Shown one piece after another: positions 1-6,380 of a DNA stretch of 6,987 nucleotides. This stretch comes from an uncultured Polyangiaceae bacterium (GTDB lineage: Bacteria; Myxococcota_A; Polyangia; Polyangiales; Houyiibacteriaceae): positions 1-6,987 of the forward strand of contig CAMYMX010000182.1 of assembly GCA_947259605.1 (NCBI GenBank), read 5' to 3'. Positions within the stretch are counted from its first letter, which is position 1. Each line of letters begins with the position of its first letter. Under the pieces are notes generated by a model, which did no database searches, was not told where the DNA came from, and saw only the letters and a program-made list of their open reading frames with translations. Made by a program: the position numbers and the translations under genes.

Positions 1-904
1 CGTCTCGGAGACCGTAGAAGGACGGGAACGCTATCCCATCACCGTTCGCTATGCGCGCGAGTTCCGTGATGACCCATCGCTACTCGGAGAGATTCTCATC
101 AGCACGAAGACAGGCGCGCAGGTGCCGATCAGCCAAGTCGTGGACCTGAAGTTCGTGATGGGACCTCCGATGGTTCGCAGTGAAGACGGCAAGCTCGTGG
201 GCTTCGTCTTCGTGGACACCGACCGACCGATCGCGCAGTACGTCGAGGACGCAAAGCGTGTCATCGCCGACGAGGTCACACTTCCTGCGGGTGTGTGGTT
301 GGGCTGGGCCGGCCAGTTCAAGTACCTCGAACGCGCCAAGGAAAAGCTCAAGTTGGTCGTGCCCGTGACGCTGTTCTTGGTGATGATGCTTCTCTATTGG
401 AACACCAAGTCCTGGGCGGAGACTGCGATGGTCATGCTCGCCGTGCCATTTTCCCTCATCGGAGCGGTCTGGCTTCTGTTCTTGCTCGATTACAACATGA
501 GCGTTGCGGTCTGGGTGGGCATGATCGCCTTGGCTGGCCTCGATGCGGAAACGGGTGTCGTCATGCTGCTCTACCTGACCCTCGCCCACAAGAAGTCACT
601 GGACGCCGGAACGCTCCAAACTCCGGCGGACCTCACCGAAGCGATCGTCGACGGGGCCGCCAGGCGAATCCGGCCAAAGCTGATGACCGTGATGACCACC
701 ACGATTGCGCTCTTGCCGATCCTGTGGAGCACCGGCACGGGCGCCGACGTCATGAAGCGCATTGCTGCGCCGATGGTGGGCGGTCTGGTAACTTCGTTCT
801 TGCTGGAGCTCACGGTCTATCCGGCGATTTTTGCTGCATGGAAGGGTCGCTCTCTTCCTGCGCTTCAGGTCAACCACGCAGAAGGAAATGGAGACAGCGG
901 ATGA
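1..904 (+). CDS. cusA: CusA-type heavy-metal efflux RND pump, C-terminal part (5' end outside window)
   Basis: This is the last 300 residues of an inner-membrane, proton-driven RND pump of the heavy-metal (HME) class, which moves Cu(I)/Ag(I)-type ions through a periplasmic adaptor and outer-membrane channel. The reading frame is open from base 2, so the start lies upstream; full family members are about 1,040 residues. Visible are the periplasmic stretch TVEGRERYPITVRY near the left edge, the GPPMVRSEDG segment (visible residues about 54-63), five hydrophobic helices (about 117-133, 141-162, 168-191, 227-244, 253-279), the signature ALAGLDAETGVVMLLYL in the third of these, and MKRIAAPMVGG near the end. 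These match CusA better than CzcA, which supports a monovalent metal, although metal choice is an inference. The stop overlaps the next start (ATGA, 901-904), so the two genes are probably translationally coupled in one efflux operon. Confidence 0.93.
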   Translation, partial: VSETVEGRERYPITVRYAREFRDDPSLLGEILISTKTGAQVPISQVVDLKFVMGPPMVRSEDGKLVGFVFVDTDRPIAQYVEDAKRVIADEVTLPAGVWLGWAGQFKYLERAKEKLKLVVPVTLFLVMMLLYWNTKSWAETAMVMLAVPFSLIGAVWLLFLLDYNMSVAVWVGMIALAGLDAETGVVMLLYLTLAHKKSLDAGTLQTPADLTEAIVDGAARRIRPKLMTVMTTTIALLPILWSTGTGADVMKRIAAPMVGGLVTSFLLELTVYPAIFAAWKGRSLPALQVNHAEGNGDSG

Positions 905-1434
905 TGAATGGACGACCAGCGGTTCTGCTCGCATGCGCCGTAATCGGTGTGGCGAGCATTTTCATTGCATGCAGCAGGAGCCGGGAGGCGGTTCCTGAAT
1001 CGTCGACGCTCCCTGCCGAGACAGGCGCTAGAATCGACGAAGCCGTCGCGGCCTATGACGTCGTGCGCGGGGCACTCGCCGAAGATCGCGGAGACGTAAA
1101 GACGTCCGCTACCGAGCTTGCTGACGCTGCACGACTGGCCTCGGTATCGGCACCGGCCACCGTCCGCCGGCCCCTCGAAGAACTGTCGAGCGCCGCACGA
1201 CGGCTGGCCGGCTTGGAAAGCTCGGACCTGAGCGACGCGAGAAAGGCGTTTGGCGATGTGAGCCAGGCACTAATCGCCGTACTGTCCGCCGAGCCGAGCC
1301 TCCAGCAAGGCCGACACGTCTACGAGTGCCCCATGGCGAAAGGCTACAAGAAGTGGGTGCAGGTGTCTGAAGGGGTCTCAAACCCCTACATGGGAAGCGA
1401 CATGCTCCAATGCGGCACCGAGGCTGATTTCTGA
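901..1434 (+). CDS. Predicted lipoprotein with DUF3347-like C-terminal metal-binding domain
   Basis: A 177-residue exported protein, probably a periplasmic metal-handling accessory of the efflux pump. The N-terminus has a hydrophobic segment (residues 7-23) ending in FIAC with Cys24; this is an imperfect lipobox, so lipoprotein status is likely but not certain. Residues about 40-130 are Ala-rich and helical, and the C-terminus carries YECPM (Cys143) and NPYMGSDMLQCG (Cys171) with several Met residues. This arrangement is characteristic of the DUF3347 domain found fused to, or next to, CusB-like adaptors. Two Cys plus Met residues suit a soft metal such as Cu(I). The ATG at 901 is chosen because it overlaps the pump stop and has GGAG at 890-893, seven bases upstream; ATG 904 is an equal alternative. 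It could act as a separate metallochaperone or as a detached adaptor domain. Confidence 0.8.
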   Translation: MMNGRPAVLLACAVIGVASIFIACSRSREAVPESSTLPAETGARIDEAVAAYDVVRGALAEDRGDVKTSATELADAARLASVSAPATVRRPLEELSSAARRLAGLESSDLSDARKAFGDVSQALIAVLSAEPSLQQGRHVYECPMAKGYKKWVQVSEGVSNPYMGSDMLQCGTEADF

Positions 1435-1443
1435 GCGCGGACC

Positions 1444-1806
1444 TCAATGCAGGAGCAGCACATAAAGCATGGCCCCGCCCGCGACCAGAATGGCGCCAAA
1501 GGCAACGACAATCGGGCCGCGAATCGCCACCGGAAACATCCCGCGTTCGAGGTTCTTCGCGACCCATAGATAGCGGCTCACCGCATAGATCAGAGACAGT
1601 CCACCGAAACTGATGAAGCCGAGGCCCGCGGCCACCGCAATTGCTTCACCGCCAGCCCCCAGCCGTTCGAGCAGAACACCCAGCCCGACCAGGCCCAGCG
1701 CTGTCCGCACCCATGCGAGGAAAGTCCGCTCGTTGGCGAGGTGATCACGCGCCGTGCTGTCACGGTTTTCGATGAGGTCTCGGACCATCGAGCCCGCACA
1801 TAGCAT
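1444..1806 (-). CDS. DUF202 (YidH-like) inner-membrane protein
   Basis: A small membrane protein of up to 120 residues with the DUF202 signature RDHLANERTFLAWVRT at residues 20-35, followed by three hydrophobic helices at about 30-47, 54-77 and 97-118. Members are widespread in bacteria, and the same fold forms the membrane part of yeast Vtc1; the bacterial function is unsettled. The first ATG (1806) gives MLCAGS before MVRDLIENRD; the ATG at 1786-1788 (residue 7) is an alternative start, and neither has a strong Shine-Dalgarno. It converges on the metal-efflux operon with only nine bases between stops, so it is not part of that operon. An in-frame TAG lies upstream at 1884-1882. Confidence 0.85.
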   Translation of the reverse strand: MLCAGSMVRDLIENRDSTARDHLANERTFLAWVRTALGLVGLGVLLERLGAGGEAIAVAAGLGFISFGGLSLIYAVSRYLWVAKNLERGMFPVAIRGPIVVAFGAILVAGGAMLYVLLLH

Positions 1807-1836
1807 AGCTCGCCCGTAAAGGTGATCGTCGGGGTT

Positions 1837-1926
1837 AGGGTTGACGAGGCAGTGAGTAAAAGCCCGGGCCGGCTCGTCGAGCTACTCGAAGATGAAGTGT
1901 CCAGCGTGCTCGAGAAAGCAAACCAT
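1837..1926 (-). pseudogene. Possible remnant of an alpha/beta-hydrolase C-terminus
   Basis: On the minus strand, upstream of and in frame with the DUF202 gene, a short stretch reads VCFLEHAGHFIFE, then TAG (1884-1882), then LDEPARAFTHCLV. This resembles the end of alpha/beta hydrolases, where the catalytic His sits in a G-H-F/W context and is followed by an E-x-P stretch and a final helix; the intact hydrolase at 3005-4054 ends with GAGHFVQQEQPQAV. A TGA closes the frame just upstream (1929-1927). An adjacent frame reads ESHKFPRRRQYEWF, so a frameshift as well as the TAG would be needed to join a longer protein. The resemblance covers only about 13 to 25 residues and may be chance. Confidence 0.25.
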
Positions 1927-1980
1927 TCATATTGACGACGGCGAGGGAACTTGTGACTCTCGGCGGGCTCCCACGCGACG

Positions 1981-1987
1981 GGAAAGG
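1981..1987 (+). promoter_or_regulatory. Ribosome binding site of the DctP-like gene
   Basis: The purine run GGAAAGG lies nine bases before the ATG at 1997. It supports that start, which is also the one that supplies a complete signal peptide. Confidence 0.5.
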
Positions 1988-1996
1988 TTTTAGAGA

Positions 1997-2998
1997 ATGA
2001 AGCGCCGTTTTGTACCGATTTTTCTGCTTTTGGTCGCCGCCTTCGCGCTGCCAGGCAGCAGCACGCCCACCAAAGCAGAGGAAGCCTACACCCTTCGCAT
2101 CGCCTCGCTCGTTCCGGACGGCTCATCGTGGATGAAGATCCTCAACGCCTGGAACAAGACGCTTCAAGAGAAGACCGATGGCAGGCTCAAGCTGCGCTTC
2201 TATCCGGGCGGCTCTCAAGGCGACGAGCGCGACTTCGTGCGGAAGATGCGGGTTGGGCAGCTCGACGGCGGCGTCGTCACCATGACAGGGATGAGCTTGC
2301 TGGTCCCGGCGATGAACGTCCTGGTGCTACCCGGCCTCCTCGACACTTATGCAGAGCTCGATCGCGTACGTGAGAAGATGGCCCCCAAGTTCGAGGGCAT
2401 GTTCGAAAAGGAAGGCTTCAAGCTGGTTGGTTGGGGCGACGCCGGCAAGACCCGGCTGTTCTCAGTGCAACCCATCAAGCGGCCGAGCGATATCAAGGCC
2501 ATGCGCCCGTGGGTATGGAAAGACGATCCGATCTTCGTAGAGTTTTATCAGGTCATTGGCGCGAGCGCGGTTCGGCTCGGCGTACCCGAGGTATACCCTG
2601 CGCTTCAGACCCGAATGGTGGACGTCATCTCGTCCTCTGCACTAACTGCGGTTGCGCTCCAGTGGTACACGCGGGTCAAGTACATGACCGCGCACAACTC
2701 GGCAATCATTGCGGGCGGCACGATGATGCGAAAAGACAAGTATGACGAGCTCCCGCCAGACCTCAAAGAGGTGTTCGATAGCACTGCGGCCCGAGCGCAC
2801 GAGCTGCTCAACAAGGTCGTTCGCAAAGAAGACCAGAAGGCCTACGAAGTCATCTTGAAGAAAGGCATTCAGGCCGTCGAAGCCGGTGACGCCAAAGCCG
2901 AGTGGGACGCCGCGGACAAGAAGGTTCGTGACAAGCTGACCGGGCGAATGTTCTCGAAGAGCCTGGTCGACGAGGTCACAGCGGCTGCCGCGCCGTAG
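1997..2998 (+). CDS. dctP: TRAP transporter substrate-binding protein, DctP family
   Basis: A 333-residue periplasmic binding protein that would capture a small, usually carboxylated, organic solute for a TRAP transporter. The N-terminus is a Sec signal peptide (MKRR, hydrophobic core to about residue 19, probable cleavage after the Ala of PTKA at residue 26). The mature protein follows the DctP pattern: strand YTLRIASLVPDGS, FYPGGSQGDERDFVRKMRVGQLDGG (interrupted here as residues 68-92), VLVLPGLLD, then GWGDAGKTRLFS and KAMRPW. Arg170 in the last motif is in the place of the family's carboxylate-binding Arg. EVYPALQTRMVDV (198-210) is the classic EVY-ALQ-VD signature. Length is typical. The two membrane subunits (DctQ, DctM) are not in the window, so it is an orphan here or serves a transporter elsewhere. 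It is followed six bases later by a hydrolase gene. Confidence 0.9.
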   Translation: MKRRFVPIFLLLVAAFALPGSSTPTKAEEAYTLRIASLVPDGSSWMKILNAWNKTLQEKTDGRLKLRFYPGGSQGDERDFVRKMRVGQLDGGVVTMTGMSLLVPAMNVLVLPGLLDTYAELDRVREKMAPKFEGMFEKEGFKLVGWGDAGKTRLFSVQPIKRPSDIKAMRPWVWKDDPIFVEFYQVIGASAVRLGVPEVYPALQTRMVDVISSSALTAVALQWYTRVKYMTAHNSAIIAGGTMMRKDKYDELPPDLKEVFDSTAARAHELLNKVVRKEDQKAYEVILKKGIQAVEAGDAKAEWDAADKKVRDKLTGRMFSKSLVDEVTAAAAP

Positions 2999-3004
2999 TC
3001 CCCA

Positions 3005-4054
3005 GTGCGCACCGTGAGCGGAGCCGAGCACCTAGAGCTCGAATCGAATGGGATTCGAATGCACGCGGTCAGCCAGGGCGAAGGGCCGGCCGTCTTGTTC
3101 TGTCACGGCTTTCCCGGCCTTTGGTACAGCTGGCGCCACCAACTGCCGGTCATGGCCGACGCCGGCTTCAGAGCCATTGCCGTGGACATGCGAGGCTATG
3201 GCCGAAGTGACCGGCCCCTGTCCGCAACCGACTACGGCAACCAAACGATCGTTGGCGATCTGACCGGCGTCCTCGACGCGCTCGGTGAAGAACAAGCGGT
3301 CTTCGTAGGCCACGACTTCGGTGCGCAGGCGGCGTGGGCGGCCGCGCTACATGCGCCAGAGCGAGTCCGCGGCGTCGTATCCCTGGCCGTGCCTTACGGA
3401 GTCGGATTTGCTGGAGGCGCAAAGACGCCGGGAAAACAAACCACGACAAGCAAAGACGAGGGGGCGAAGGGACGGAAACCGAGCGAGACCTACGCTGCCA
3501 TCGCGAAGAACCACTTCCTTCATCTCCACTACTTTCAAGAACCGGGAGCAGCCGAAGCCGAGCTCGGCAGTCGCCCTCGCTTGTTTCTAAAGCGAATCTA
3601 CTGGGCCTTGAGCGCGCGCGGAAGCTTGCTCGACTTCAAGCGGTTCCCCGCAGAAGGCACGGGTTACTTGGACGTGCTTGCTGATCCGAAAGACCCCTTG
3701 CCTTGGCCCTGGCTCAACGAAGCGAACCTCGACTACCTGGTCAAGGAGTACATGCAGGCAGGGCCCGAGGCGGCGTTCATCGGTGGCCTCAACTCCTACC
3801 GTGCGATGGACCTCAACTGGGAGCACGACCGGGACTACGGTCGCCGCCCACTCGAGCAGCCCGCCCTGTTCATGTGCGGGGAAAAGGACCCCGTCCTTCA
3901 GATCATCACGCCGAAGACTCTCGAAACCATGCCGAGCCGAGTCGCCGACCTCCGAGGCATCGAGCTCGTCACCGGCGCGGGCCATTTCGTCCAACAGGAG
4001 CAGCCCCAAGCGGTGAACCAACACCTCCTCGAGTTCCTAAAGAACCTCGTCTAA
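3005..4054 (+). CDS. Epoxide-hydrolase-like alpha/beta hydrolase
   Basis: A 349-residue cytoplasmic enzyme without signal peptide, closely patterned on soluble epoxide hydrolases, which open epoxides to diols through an Asp-ester intermediate. Visible are the oxyanion motif HGFP (34-37), DMRGYGRSDRP (61-71), the nucleophile elbow GHDFGA with Asp104, the acid in CGEKDPV (Asp295), and the base in GAGHF (His327). Both cap-domain tyrosines that polarise the epoxide appear to be present: Tyr176 in YFQEPG and Tyr265 in NSYRAMDLNW. Residues 137-160 form a Gly/Lys/Thr-rich insertion compared with human sEH. The GTG at 3005 is chosen because the first strand (LELESNGIRMH) must be included; GTG 3014 is an alternative, and neither has a clear Shine-Dalgarno. 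It starts six bases after the DctP-like stop, implying coupled translation. A haloalkane dehalogenase or other hydrolase is less likely given the two Tyr. Confidence 0.88.
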   Translation: MRTVSGAEHLELESNGIRMHAVSQGEGPAVLFCHGFPGLWYSWRHQLPVMADAGFRAIAVDMRGYGRSDRPLSATDYGNQTIVGDLTGVLDALGEEQAVFVGHDFGAQAAWAAALHAPERVRGVVSLAVPYGVGFAGGAKTPGKQTTTSKDEGAKGRKPSETYAAIAKNHFLHLHYFQEPGAAEAELGSRPRLFLKRIYWALSARGSLLDFKRFPAEGTGYLDVLADPKDPLPWPWLNEANLDYLVKEYMQAGPEAAFIGGLNSYRAMDLNWEHDRDYGRRPLEQPALFMCGEKDPVLQIITPKTLETMPSRVADLRGIELVTGAGHFVQQEQPQAVNQHLLEFLKNLV

Positions 4055-4055
4055 G

Positions 4056-4076
4056 AAAGGGGACAGTCCCCTTTTT
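4056..4076. terminator. Bidirectional terminator-like palindrome (GGGGACAGTCCCC repeat type)
   Basis: A perfect palindrome AAAGGGGAC-A-GTCCCCTTT occupies 4056-4074 and is followed by two more T. As RNA it folds as a 7-bp stem (AAAGGGG/CCCCTTT) with a 5-nt loop and a U tract on the plus strand. It lies one base after the hydrolase stop and between convergent genes, which is where a shared intrinsic terminator is expected. The same core recurs as a dispersed intergenic repeat in some delta-type and related genomes (recollection, not checked), so it may also be a REP-like element. A weaker GC stem (4099-4103 with 4113-4117) lies on the GMC side without a U tract. Confidence 0.5.
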
Positions 4077-4138
4077 GAAAGGGTTAGTTCGTTCATACGG
4101 CGGCAATTTGTCCCGCCCCACCGCCCCCACACTATCGC

Positions 4139-5758
4139 CTAGGCTTGGAACTGCTTGGCTAGGTTGCTCGAGAGTTTGTAGACGAGGCCGTAGATCGAGA
4201 GCTGTGGATTGGCGCCGATGCTGGTTGGGAACAGGGAGCCGTCCATGATGTAGAGGTTGTCCAGATGGTGGAACTTGCCATCGCCCCCAGCGACGCTTCG
4301 CTTGGGGTCGTCGCCCATTGGACAGCCACCCATCACGTGCGCGCTTCCGACCGTGGCCTTGTGCGCGACGACGTCGAGCTCGGCGACAGCTGCCTTGGCT
4401 TCCTTCCAGGACATGTAGTGCTTCGCCTGCTTGTGCGCGGGCAGCGCCGACTTGGCGCCCGTGGCGAACTGCATCTCCAGCATCACGTTGTACGCCCGCC
4501 GCACGCCCTCCATCAGGTAGCCGTCCAGCGGATAATCGACCACGGGCTGACCTTTGCCGTTGAGCTCGACCGCACCGCCCTGGCTTTCTTCGTGAAATCC
4601 ATCCCGCATCAGGGCGATCATGCACTGCGTGTTCCGAAGCTCGTCCATGCTACGGGTGACCTCCTCACCCGCGGCCGAATAGAACCCTGCAGCAAACGCG
4701 GGTTGCAGCGGGGGCACCTCGAGCTTGAACCCGATCGGGCCGGTGTCGACATTCTGCCACTGGAAGTGGTCGGAGTAGATCGACTGCGGGGCGCCGTAGA
4801 ACGGGTCGATCGATTCTTCGTAGATCGCCATGGTGAGCGTCGTCGGGTGCAAGAACGTGCGCTTCCCGATGAGGTCGTGCGGATCGGGCGCCTTCGAGCG
4901 CAGCAAGACCGCCGGCGAATTGATCGCGCCGCCTGCCAGAATGGTGCGCGTGGCTCGAACGGTGATCTTTTGCCCGGTCGTCCCTCGGACGTCGGCGGTG
5001 AGAGCTTCTGCTTCGACACCCGTCACTACGTCGCCGTTGCGCAGCACGTTCACGACGCGCGCGCGATGCACGAGCGTGGCCTTGTGATCCAAGGCCGCTG
5101 GAATCGTCGTGACCAGCATGGATTGCTTGGCGTCGACCGGGCAACCAAGCCCGCAGTAGCCGAGATTCAAGCAGCCCCGTACGTTCCGGTGAATCGTGTC
5201 CCACGAGTAGCCAAGCTCCTCCGATGCTCTCTGCAACATGCCGTTGTTGTTGTTGGGCGCTTGGGGCCATTTGTGAATGTTGAGACGCTGCTCCATGTGC
5301 TGGAAGTACGGCGCCATCTCTTGGACCGAGCAGCCGCTCACGCCCATCTGCTCCGCCCAGAACTTCAGCGTCTCGGGCGGGGTGCGGAAGCTCGTCGTCC
5401 AGTTGACCGTCGTGGAGCCTCCAACCGAGCGGCCCTGCAAGATGACCATCCCCCCGTCCTTGGTGCCCCGACCGGTGCCTTCCTGATAAAGGTCGCGGTA
5501 CGCCGCTCGCTCCTGCATGTCGAACTGGCTCGAGGTCTTGAGGGGCCCTGCTTCGAGGAGAACCACGCGCACGCCGGCCTTGCTCAAGGTCTCGGCCGCC
5601 GTACCTCCGCCGGCACCGGTGCCGACGATGACCACGTCTGCTTCGAGCTCGAGCGAAGAGGTGAGCTTGCTGGCGTCACGGATGTCCCAGCCTCGTTCGG
5701 CCGCCCTGTTGTACGGGTCGGTGCTGCTGCCCAGAATCACTTTGGAAAGATCGGTCAC
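4139..5758 (-). CDS. GMC-family FAD oxidoreductase, probable Fe-S-containing dehydrogenase catalytic subunit
   Basis: A 539-residue flavoprotein of the glucose-methanol-choline family, expected to oxidise an alcohol group. The FAD-binding fold shows VVIVGTGAGGG (42-52) and LLEAG with Glu69; QGRSVGGSTTVNW (108-120) is the second GMC flavin motif. The C-terminal domain has SAHVMGGCPMG with catalytic His474 and GANPQLSIYGL with Asn517. Cys196, Cys202 and Cys206-Pro are spaced C-x5-C-x3-C, as in the 3Fe-4S site of bacterial FAD-glucose dehydrogenase; cluster binding here is an inference. There is no signal peptide, so export would depend on the Tat partner encoded just upstream, whose stop overlaps this GTG start (GTGA, 5758-5755); GAAGG at 5770-5766 supports the start. 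The substrate is unknown: sterol, long-chain alcohol and sugar oxidoreductases share this fold. No cytochrome gene follows it. Confidence 0.92.
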   Translation of the reverse strand: MTDLSKVILGSSTDPYNRAAERGWDIRDASKLTSSLELEADVVIVGTGAGGGTAAETLSKAGVRVVLLEAGPLKTSSQFDMQERAAYRDLYQEGTGRGTKDGGMVILQGRSVGGSTTVNWTTSFRTPPETLKFWAEQMGVSGCSVQEMAPYFQHMEQRLNIHKWPQAPNNNNGMLQRASEELGYSWDTIHRNVRGCLNLGYCGLGCPVDAKQSMLVTTIPAALDHKATLVHRARVVNVLRNGDVVTGVEAEALTADVRGTTGQKITVRATRTILAGGAINSPAVLLRSKAPDPHDLIGKRTFLHPTTLTMAIYEESIDPFYGAPQSIYSDHFQWQNVDTGPIGFKLEVPPLQPAFAAGFYSAAGEEVTRSMDELRNTQCMIALMRDGFHEESQGGAVELNGKGQPVVDYPLDGYLMEGVRRAYNVMLEMQFATGAKSALPAHKQAKHYMSWKEAKAAVAELDVVAHKATVGSAHVMGGCPMGDDPKRSVAGGDGKFHHLDNLYIMDGSLFPTSIGANPQLSIYGLVYKLSSNLAKQFQA

Positions 5759-6324
5759 GGCGCGACCTTCTTTGGGATCGGAGCCACCATAGGCACTGGG
5801 CTTGCGACCTTCTTGGGCGGGCCGGGATATCCGGTCGTGAGTGCGTTTTCAGGAATCAGGTAATACGAGCTGATGGTGAGTCTGATGACCGCCGCGTAGA
5901 TCGCGTTCAACAAACCGATGCCGCTGTCGCGCAAACGCGCCAGAGCACTCTCGGCATCGTCCAACGAGGATTTGGACCAAGAAGACCACTGACCGGTCAA
6001 CAGCCCGCGGCTCAGCCCAAAGCTCAGCACGTCGAAGGCCTGGTGCACGCCTGCAACGACCGGCTCGGATAGATCGACGAGCAAGGTATCGAACGATTTG
6101 AGGGTTTGTTCGATCGCGGTGGTGTCGCCCGGCGCGATCTTACCTTTCATCACGGCAGGAGTCAGGGCGCGCAAGAGCTCCACGTCTTCGGGACGTAGGA
6201 GCTTCATGCCGGACGCAGGCTCGCTGGAGGTGCAGCCCGACAGGGTCGCGCCCGCACTCATTGTCGAGAGCGCGGCGGCCCCGGCTACCGAGAGCTTGAG
6301 GAAATCACGTCGATCGGTTGGCAT
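5755..6324 (-). CDS. Tat-signal lipoprotein, small subunit partner of the GMC oxidoreductase
   Basis: A 189-residue exported protein resembling subunit 3 of gluconate 2-dehydrogenase and the gamma subunit of FAD-glucose dehydrogenase, small proteins that escort a signal-less GMC subunit through the Tat pathway. The start at 6324 gives MPTDRRDFLK, a twin-arginine motif (Arg5-Arg6), then a hydrophobic stretch ending in LSGC (28-31), a perfect lipobox, so it is probably a Tat-exported lipoprotein tethered to a membrane. The mature part is helical, with GQWSSW at 111-116, LRDSGIGLLNAIY at 131-143, SSYYLIPE at 152-159 and TGYPGPP at 164-170, features shared with GMC-linked Tat proteins. A Pro/Lys-rich tail (171-189) follows. 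No Shine-Dalgarno is visible. It overlaps the GMC start by four bases and lies 56 bases after the EthD-like gene. Confidence 0.8.
   Translation of the reverse strand: MPTDRRDFLKLSVAGAAALSTMSAGATLSGCTSSEPASGMKLLRPEDVELLRALTPAVMKGKIAPGDTTAIEQTLKSFDTLLVDLSEPVVAGVHQAFDVLSFGLSRGLLTGQWSSWSKSSLDDAESALARLRDSGIGLLNAIYAAVIRLTISSYYLIPENALTTGYPGPPKKVASPVPMVAPIPKKVAP
5766..5770 (-). promoter_or_regulatory. Ribosome binding site of the GMC gene
   Basis: On the minus strand GAAGG lies seven bases before the GTG at 5758. It lies inside the end of the Tat-lipoprotein gene and supports the GTG as the true GMC start. Confidence 0.5.
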
Positions 6325-6334
6325 CGGAGTTGAG

Positions 6335-6365
6335 ATTGTACCCACACGATGGGGCTCAGGGTCCA
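6335..6365 (-). promoter_or_regulatory. Weak candidate promoter before the Tat lipoprotein gene
   Basis: The minus strand has TACAAT (6340-6335), five of six matches to a sigma-70 -10 box, with TGGACC (6365-6360) 19 bases upstream as a poor -35. Transcription would begin only a few bases before the ATG at 6324, which fits the lack of a Shine-Dalgarno there, but the spacer is long and the match may be chance. Confidence 0.18.
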
Positions 6366-6380
6366 GCAGAAAACGATGCC

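Noticed and set aside
295..900. In-frame upstream extension of the DUF3347-like gene.
   Set aside because: This stretch is the shadow of CusA in another frame; the signal peptide and Shine-Dalgarno place the start at 901.
1877..1889. Short inverted repeat TCGAG-CTA-CTCGA in the 1807-1996 gap.
   Set aside because: Five-base arms in GC-rich DNA are expected by chance, and there is no second copy nearby to suggest an operator.
1822..1935. Small plus-strand frame with GTG starts (1822 or 1852) ending ELLEDEVSSVLEKANHSY.
   Set aside because: It is only 27-37 residues with no good Shine-Dalgarno and no recognised family, and it lies opposite the possible hydrolase relic, so it is probably a chance frame.
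1932..1960. TTGACG followed 17 bases later by GACTCT as a promoter for the DctP gene.
   Set aside because: The -35 is good, but the -10 matches only two of six positions.
3703..4248. A 181-residue plus-strand frame overlapping the hydrolase end and the palindrome.
   Set aside because: It is Arg/Pro-rich shadow sequence in another frame of the hydrolase gene and has no motifs.
4265..5863. A 532-residue open frame on the plus strand opposite the GMC gene.
   Set aside because: It is an antisense shadow typical of GC-rich DNA; the minus-strand frame has complete GMC motifs and the plus frame reads as Arg/His-rich sequence without family motifs.
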